Position numbers and translations under genes: made by a program. Positions 6,800-10,787 of a stretch of DNA of 10,787 bases are shown here, piece by piece. The notes beneath the pieces were generated by a model, which was not told the origin of the DNA, searched no databases, and was given only the letters and a program-made list of their open reading frames with translations. The DNA is from Eggerthellaceae bacterium (lineage in GTDB: Bacteria > Actinomycetota > Coriobacteriia > Coriobacteriales > Eggerthellaceae). The stretch is from contig JAFUCW010000109.1 in the NCBI GenBank assembly GCA_017459485.1, positions 1 to 10,787 on the forward strand, given 5' to 3'. Each line of letters starts with the position of its first letter. Position 1 is the first letter of the stretch.

Positions 6800-7765
6800 A
6801 TGCGCTGCACCATATACACCGCCACGTTGTGCCTGGCTGTCCTGTTCGCAGCATGGCCGTTGTTTGGCTGTGCGCCGGGAAGCCAGGCGGCAAGCACAAG
6901 CGGCACAGCGCAGCAAGAGGCCTCTTCCCAGTCGCTTATACCTTCGAGCGCGCAGCCGCTTCCCTCCGACCGTCCGGCACCCGCCGAACCGGCTGGTTCC
7001 ACCCAGCCGTCTTCGGTGCAAGCCTCTGGCGACGAGTCGTCCGACGCGATCGACGTGCCGTCTCAGGACACCACAGCCCCTGCGGATCCCATGGGGACCG
7101 AAGCTTCGGCGGAAGAGACTCGCGAACAGAGCGAGCCTGTCGAAGCTGCAGAGTTGGCGCAGACGAAGACGGTCGTTTGCATGGGCGACAGCATTACGCA
7201 AGGGCACGTGTTCGGCTACGACGACCCCGAGCCTTGGCCGACGTATCTACAGGAGCACCTGTACTCCTTGGAGCAGGACTGGACGCTGGTCAACTTGGGC
7301 GTGTCGGGCACCATGCTGCTCGACGAAGGGCGCTGCCCCTATCGCGCGACGGGCAACGTCGAAGTTGCGAAAAGCCTTTCGCCTGACATGGTCATCTTGA
7401 TGCTGGGAACCAACGACACCTACGACGCGGCATGGAATGCGGAAGCATACCGCACCGAACTGCGCGCTCTTGTCAACGAGCTGAAGGAGTCCCGTCCCGG
7501 TATCCAGATGGTGCTCATGGCCCCTCCGCACGTGTTTTGCGACCCCGACCCCAACGCCGCAGGTCCCTTCTACATGAACGATGCCATTCTGGGACAAGAG
7601 ATCCGTCCCATCGTCGCGGAAATCGCTCAGGAGACCGAAGCGCAATTCGTCGATCTCTACCAGCTCACCGAGGGCCGCCTCGGCTGGTTCCCCGACACGG
7701 TTCACCCGAACGGGGCGGGCAACCGTGCCATTGCCGAGTACATCTTCCAGTCGGTGTTCGCATGA
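6800..7765 (+). CDS. SGNH/GDSL-family hydrolase lipoprotein
   Basis: A 321-residue secreted lipoprotein. Residues 1-23 are a signal peptide ending in a lipobox-like LFGC, with lipidation expected at C24; Phe at -2 is unusual but tolerable. Residues 25-120 are a Ser/Thr/Pro/Glu-rich tether. The catalytic domain (about 123-321) shows the SGNH blocks in order: GDSIT (129-133, nucleophile Ser131), NLGVSG (165-170, oxyanion Gly), GTND (203-206, Asn205) and DTVHPNG (299-305, Asp299 and His302). All four SGNH residues are therefore present and the enzyme should be active. Family members remove acyl groups from lipids, glycans or cell-wall polymers; the substrate cannot be told from sequence. It would act outside the cell, anchored to the membrane. 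It lies between two ribbon-membrane proteins in one operon, so its activity may be linked to that system. Distance to the next gene is 31 bases. Confidence 0.88.
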   Translation: MRCTIYTATLCLAVLFAAWPLFGCAPGSQAASTSGTAQQEASSQSLIPSSAQPLPSDRPAPAEPAGSTQPSSVQASGDESSDAIDVPSQDTTAPADPMGTEASAEETREQSEPVEAAELAQTKTVVCMGDSITQGHVFGYDDPEPWPTYLQEHLYSLEQDWTLVNLGVSGTMLLDEGRCPYRATGNVEVAKSLSPDMVILMLGTNDTYDAAWNAEAYRTELRALVNELKESRPGIQMVLMAPPHVFCDPDPNAAGPFYMNDAILGQEIRPIVAEIAQETEAQFVDLYQLTEGRLGWFPDTVHPNGAGNRAIAEYIFQSVFA

Positions 7766-7796
7766 CATCGCGTGGATTGCGTCGAAAGGAAATGGG

Positions 7797-8933
7797 ATGA
7801 TCTGCTCAAAGTGCGGCGCGGAGTTGGTTGACGGAGCGCAGTTCTGCGCAGCGTGCGGGCAGTCCGTATCGAGTCGCGACGCAAGCGAAGCGGTAAGAAG
7901 CGCGCTGGCGAAAGAATCGGCAGACCGTTATGGCACTGCAAGTGGCGCAGGGGCCTTGCAGGCAGTCCCGGCGTCTCCGCAGCGCAGCACGGGGTGGACC
8001 TCGCGGCTTCCCATTATTGCTGCTGCCGTTGCGTTGGTCGGAATTGCCGTGGGCGCCGCGTTCGCGTGGGGGATGGGCCAGCACGCGGACGACCCAGCGT
8101 CCTCGAACGGCTCTGCAGGCGTTGCGTCTTCTTCGCTTGAAGTTGCAACTTCGGCGGAGGCGAGCTATTACCTGGGTGTATACGACGGTAATGTGGCCGT
8201 GCTGATCGAAAATGGAAAAGAGCCGGCACACATCTCGCGACTGTCTGTTTCCGACTTGGACCCGTCCCTTGCGGCGGATTTAGGTGCCGGCGTCCCTGTT
8301 GCTTCGCTCAAAGACGGGCTTGCTTTGATCGACGCCTACCAAAGCAAGGTGGACAGCGCTGCAGCAGAGGAAAAAGCAAAGGCGGACGCGGAGGCAAAGG
8401 CGGCCCAGGAGGCGCAGGCAGCAGCAAAGGCAGAAGCGGAGGCAGCGGCGGCCAAGGAGGCGCAGGAACGCGTGGCGAAGGAAGCCGAACAAGCGGCCAA
8501 AGAGAAAGCTGAAAAAGAAGCGCAAGAAGCGAAGGCCCGCCAGGAAGACAAGGCCGCAGCCGACGCTGCGAAGGCGGCGCGCATGGTCGAGAGCATGGAA
8601 GGGTGGTGGCAGATGAACGGCACCGACCCTTACGTCTACATTGGGGGCGGAGACTGGATCATCTATCGGGCAGATGGGTCCAACCCCAACCATTTCCGCA
8701 CGCTTTCGGCTGGCGACCTGGTTCGCTTCGACAACGGGCTTCCGGGCGAGTTCAACGGCGGCCCAGGCTACTACATTTACACCACCGACCCGCAGAGTTT
8801 GGGATACTACCTAAGCGACGAAGACTTCGACGCCGACGGCAGGATAGACGTCATTCGGCACGCGAGTCCCGACGGCAGCGACCACAAGGAAGACCAGAAC
8901 ATCTACCGCGTCAGCCCGCCGCCATGGGCGTAG
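7797..8933 (+). CDS. Zinc-ribbon, single-pass protein with BofC_C-like domain and coiled coil
   Basis: A 378-residue protein in five parts. A zinc ribbon (C3, C6, C17, C20; MICSKCGAEL) is followed by a short linker and one membrane helix (about 72-92). Residues 124-183 resemble the C-terminal domain of BofC: YYLGVYDGNVAVLI near the start, then SVSDLDPSLAADLGAGVPV and a final helix. Residues 186-264 are an Ala/Lys/Glu-rich, TolA-like coiled coil. The last 110 residues (EGWWQMNG onward) are rich in Trp, Tyr, Gly and Asp and unrecognised, with an EF-hand-like DFDADGRID at 343-351. The topology should put the ribbon inside and the rest outside. ATG 7797 is chosen because AAAGGA lies six bases upstream and the ribbon begins there; upstream in-frame ATGs fall inside the hydrolase gene. 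It is the last gene of the operon. BofC_C is a remote match by eye; the ribbon and coiled coil are clear. Confidence 0.78.
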   Translation: MICSKCGAELVDGAQFCAACGQSVSSRDASEAVRSALAKESADRYGTASGAGALQAVPASPQRSTGWTSRLPIIAAAVALVGIAVGAAFAWGMGQHADDPASSNGSAGVASSSLEVATSAEASYYLGVYDGNVAVLIENGKEPAHISRLSVSDLDPSLAADLGAGVPVASLKDGLALIDAYQSKVDSAAAEEKAKADAEAKAAQEAQAAAKAEAEAAAAKEAQERVAKEAEQAAKEKAEKEAQEAKARQEDKAAADAAKAARMVESMEGWWQMNGTDPYVYIGGGDWIIYRADGSNPNHFRTLSAGDLVRFDNGLPGEFNGGPGYYIYTTDPQSLGYYLSDEDFDADGRIDVIRHASPDGSDHKEDQNIYRVSPPPWA

Positions 8934-8949
8934 GGCTCTTTCCGTGAAA

Positions 8950-8978
8950 ATCGCGGGTGAATTACGGTCACCTGCGGT
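8950..8978. promoter_or_regulatory. Imperfect inverted repeat: operator or terminator upstream of lysC
   Basis: An 11-bp stem with two G-T wobbles (arms 8950-8960 and 8968-8978, core CGCGGGTGA / TCACCTGCG) encloses a seven-base loop (8961-8967). It begins 16 bases after the stop of the preceding operon and ends just before the extended -10 of lysC. No run of T follows, so a classical intrinsic terminator is doubtful. Its overlap with the -35 region fits a repressor operator. Both functions are possible. Confidence 0.5.
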
Positions 8979-8983
8979 CTTGC

Positions 8984-8992
8984 TGGTATGAT
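8984..8992 (+). promoter_or_regulatory. Predicted extended -10 promoter of lysC
   Basis: TGGTATGAT is an extended -10 (TG one base before the hexamer TATGAT). No good -35 is seen; TTACGG at 8962 is a weak candidate at a 19-base spacer. Transcription would start near 8999, leaving a leader of under 30 bases, too short for a lysine riboswitch. Confidence 0.45.
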
Positions 8993-9025
8993 TGCACCCA
9001 CGCAAAGATAGGGGAGGCCAGCAAA

Positions 9026-10306
9026 GTGGCACTCATTGTCGCAAAATTTGGAGGAACGTCCGTCGCTTCGCCCGAGCGCATCCAGAACGTGGCGAAACGG
9101 CTCGTTTCCATGAAACAAGCGGGCAACCAGGTGGTGGCCGTGGTCTCTGCCATGGGCAAGACCACCGACGAGTTGGTTGGCCTGGCGCGTGCGCTTTCGA
9201 AGAATCCGCCCAAGCGCGAAATGGACCGCCTGCTTTCCACGGGCGAGCAAGTGTCCATGACGCTGCTTGCCATGGCAATCGACTCGTTGGGCCATCCATC
9301 CATGAGCTTTTCCGGCCGCCAAGCAGGCATCCAGACCGACACGGAGCATTCCAAGGCGAAGATTCAGGTGGTGCATGCCGACCGCATCAAGGCGGCGCTC
9401 GACGAAGGTTACATCCCGGTGGTTGCGGGCTTCCAAGGCATCGACCAGCGCGGCGACATCACCACGCTTGGGCGCGGCGGCTCGGACACCACGGCGGTGG
9501 CGGTTGCCTACGGCATCGGCGCCGACGTGTGCGAAATCTACTCCGACGTCGACGGCGTCTACACGGCCGACCCGCGCGTGGCGCCGCGTGCGCGCAAGCT
9601 CGACGTCATCAGCTACGACGATATGCTCGAGCTTTCGAGCGCGGGTTCCGGCGTGCTTCAAAGCCGTGCGGTCGAGTTCGCACGCAAGTACCATGTGGTT
9701 ATCCATTCCCGTTCCGCATTCTCCGACGCGGAAGGCACGTATGTGAAGGAGGCGGATCCGTCCATGGAAAACGCCGTCATCTCCGGTATCGCGCACGACA
9801 CAAGCGAAGTGAAGTTCACCATTCGCGACGTGCCGGACTCCACGGGCATCGCCGCGCGCGTGTTCTCTGCGCTGGCGGGCAATTCCGTCAACGTCGATAT
9901 GATCATCCAGAACATTTCGGAAGATGGGCGCACCGACATTACGTTTACTTGTCCCGAAGCGGACCTGGATAACGCCAAGGCGGCAGCGGAGAGCGTGATC
10001 GAAGAGATTGGCGCGCGCGACTTCGTGGTGGACTCCAACATTGCCAAGGTCTCCATCGTGGGCACGGGCATGAAGTCGTCACCAGGCGTTTCAGCCCGGG
10101 CGTTCACCGCATTGGCGGATGCGAACGTGAACATCCTGCTTATCTCCACCAGCCCCATCCGTCTTTCGGTAGTGGTTTCGGCTGAGCAGGTGGACCTTGC
10201 CGTGCGCTCCTTGCATACGGCATTCGGGCTGGATTCGGACAAAGTGTTCGAAGAGACTATGCTTTCCGCCGAAGAGCTGGAAGCGAAGAAAAACAAAGGG
10301 CGCTAG
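9026..10306 (+). CDS. lysC: Aspartokinase (alpha subunit, with tandem ACT domains)
   Basis: A 426-residue aspartate kinase making aspartyl-4-phosphate from aspartate and ATP, the first step of the lysine, threonine, methionine and diaminopimelate pathway, in the cytoplasm. The N-terminal KFGGTSV motif (7-13), SAMGKTTDEL (41-50), STGEQ (71-75), TTLGRGGSDTTAVAV (146-160) and EIYSDVDGVYTADPR (170-184) are family hallmarks. Two ACT domains follow (about 262-330 and 341-410), including NVDMIIQNIS and NVNILLIST, where feedback inhibitors bind. The start is GTG at 9026 (MALIVAKFGG), with GGGGAGG ending eight bases upstream. An in-frame ATG at 8957 lies inside the inverted repeat and upstream of the promoter and is rejected. 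Length matches actinobacterial LysC (about 420). asd follows after 84 bases. An internal start at 9764 probably gives a separate beta subunit. Confidence 0.96.
   Translation: MALIVAKFGGTSVASPERIQNVAKRLVSMKQAGNQVVAVVSAMGKTTDELVGLARALSKNPPKREMDRLLSTGEQVSMTLLAMAIDSLGHPSMSFSGRQAGIQTDTEHSKAKIQVVHADRIKAALDEGYIPVVAGFQGIDQRGDITTLGRGGSDTTAVAVAYGIGADVCEIYSDVDGVYTADPRVAPRARKLDVISYDDMLELSSAGSGVLQSRAVEFARKYHVVIHSRSAFSDAEGTYVKEADPSMENAVISGIAHDTSEVKFTIRDVPDSTGIAARVFSALAGNSVNVDMIIQNISEDGRTDITFTCPEADLDNAKAAAESVIEEIGARDFVVDSNIAKVSIVGTGMKSSPGVSARAFTALADANVNILLISTSPIRLSVVVSAEQVDLAVRSLHTAFGLDSDKVFEETMLSAEELEAKKNKGR
9764..10306 (+). CDS. lysC: Probable aspartokinase beta subunit from an internal start
   Basis: ATG at 9764 (Met247 of the aspartokinase) is preceded by AAGGAGG at 9746-9752, with 11 bases of spacing. 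The product would be 180 residues, starting MENAVISGIAHDTSEV and holding both ACT domains. From memory, Corynebacterium glutamicum LysC and Bacillus subtilis aspartokinase II make regulatory beta subunits by in-frame internal initiation, and in Corynebacterium the start falls at an equivalent Met just before the first ACT domain. The spacing is slightly long, so use of this start is inferred, not shown. Confidence 0.55.
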   Translation: MENAVISGIAHDTSEVKFTIRDVPDSTGIAARVFSALAGNSVNVDMIIQNISEDGRTDITFTCPEADLDNAKAAAESVIEEIGARDFVVDSNIAKVSIVGTGMKSSPGVSARAFTALADANVNILLISTSPIRLSVVVSAEQVDLAVRSLHTAFGLDSDKVFEETMLSAEELEAKKNKGR

Positions 10307-10320
10307 CCGCAATCTGGTTT

Positions 10321-10365
10321 AGGCGCATATATCCAGGCGCATGCTATTAAGTGAACCAGGCGCGT
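10321..10365 (+). repeat. Three AGGCGC direct repeats between lysC and asd
   Basis: AGGCGCAT occurs at 10321-10328 and 10335-10342, and AGGCGCGT at 10358-10365. CTGGTT (10314-10319) and AACCAG (10354-10359) also form an inverted pair around the first two copies. This 84-base gap could hold a regulatory site for asd or an attenuating structure. I see no convincing promoter except a possible TATTAA at 10345-10350. Confidence 0.35.
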
Positions 10366-10390
10366 TGTGCCATGCGGGAAAGGTTGATCC

Positions 10391-10787
10391 ATGAATAAGA
10401 ATCCAGTTGTTGCGGTGTGCGGTGCCACGGGTGCCGTGGGACGCGAGTTCATGAACGTGCTGCACGACGTCGATTTCCCCGCTTCCCAGGTGAAGGCGCT
10501 GGCGAGTGCTCGTTCGGCGGGAAGCCAGCTTGCCTTCGGCGGCTGCGGCCAGGTGCCTGCAGGCTCCCTTACCGTCGAAGAGATGAAGCCGGAATCCTTC
10601 GAAGGCGTCGACATCGCGCTGTTCTCTGCCGGTGCTTCGGTGTCCAAGGAGCTGCGCCAGGCCGTGGTGGATGCCGGTGCGGTCATGGTGGACAACAGCA
10701 GCGCGTTTCGCATGGACGAAGACGTCCCGCTGGTGGTTCCCGAAGTGAACCCGCAGGATGTCGAGTGGCACCAAGGCGTCATTGCCA
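10391..10787 (+). CDS. asd: Aspartate-semialdehyde dehydrogenase (3' truncated by the window)
   Basis: The first 132 residues of an NADPH-dependent enzyme that reduces aspartyl phosphate, the lysC product, to aspartate semialdehyde. Visible are the Rossmann motif VAVCGATGAVGREF (7-20), the FSAGASVSKE segment (78-87), VDNSSAFRMD (100-109) and PLVVPEVN (113-120), all characteristic of Asd. The catalytic cysteine and the dimerisation domain lie beyond the right edge. ATG 10391 follows GGAAAGG with seven bases of spacing and gives the expected N-terminus. Its position 84 bases after lysC on the same strand indicates shared function and probably a shared transcript. Confidence 0.95.
   Translation, partial: MNKNPVVAVCGATGAVGREFMNVLHDVDFPASQVKALASARSAGSQLAFGGCGQVPAGSLTVEEMKPESFEGVDIALFSAGASVSKELRQAVVDAGAVMVDNSSAFRMDEDVPLVVPEVNPQDVEWHQGVIA

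Noticed and set aside
8280..8693. Minus-strand open frame with hydrophobic Leu/Phe-rich product
   Set aside because: It is the reverse of the Ala/Lys/Glu coiled-coil codons and has no start signal.
8993..9025. Lysine riboswitch in front of lysC
   Set aside because: The predicted leader is under 30 bases; the lysine aptamer needs well over 100 bases, and the preceding gene ends at 8933.
8903..9796. Minus-strand open frame opposite lysC
   Set aside because: Antisense to highly conserved aspartokinase motifs; no ribosome site.
1..10787. tRNA, rRNA, CRISPR array, insertion sequence or attachment site
   Set aside because: No cloverleaf-type sequence, spaced identical repeats, transposase, integrase or terminal inverted repeat was seen anywhere in the window.

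Overview
The window is a G+C-rich bacterial chromosome segment with dense coding, strong G+C bias at third codon positions and purine-rich Shine-Dalgarno sites. The aspartokinase closely resembles the actinobacterial alpha/beta type, and the long alanine- and proline-rich linkers fit a high-G+C host. My best guess is an anaerobic actinobacterium of the Coriobacteriia/Eggerthellaceae kind. That placement is inference from protein style, not from a marker gene.

Left block (1-3200, all +): the tail of an unrecognised protein, a 750-residue VirD4/TraG-like coupling-type ATPase with no N-terminal membrane segments, a possible 39-residue small ORF, and an unrecognised 199-residue protein. Spacings are tight (1 base, 42 bases, then 5 bases), which suggests one transcript entering from the left. 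The ATPase hints at an integrated conjugative element or an orphan DNA- or protein-pumping system. No relaxase, integrase or pilus gene is visible here.

Middle (3256-4341, -): a HipA-like kinase on the opposite strand with a complete catalytic loop and no HipB-type partner next to it. A 260-base divergent intergenic region (4342-4601) separates it from the next operon. That region holds one perfect TATAAT box pointing each way and a possible hairpin or operator between them.

Envelope/signalling operon (4602-8933, all +, gaps of 18-31 bases): (1) zinc ribbon + long Glu/Pro/Ala linker + FHA domain; (2) zinc ribbon + Gln-rich linker + about four membrane segments; (3) a lipoprotein with an SGNH/GDSL hydrolase domain; (4) zinc ribbon + one membrane segment + BofC_C-like domain + alanine-rich coiled coil + unknown C-terminal domain. 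Three of the four proteins begin with the same CxxC...CxxC ribbon. They look like a set of cytoplasmic-face sensors or scaffolds coupled to an extracellular hydrolase. This cassette is the most interesting part of the window and I do not recognise it as a described system.

Right block (9026 to end, +): aspartokinase (lysC), with a well-placed internal start for a separate regulatory beta subunit, then the 5' part of aspartate-semialdehyde dehydrogenase (asd). These are the first two steps of lysine/threonine/methionine/diaminopimelate synthesis. An 11-bp imperfect inverted repeat just upstream of an extended -10 box marks the lysC promoter. No RNA genes, CRISPR arrays or insertion sequences were seen.
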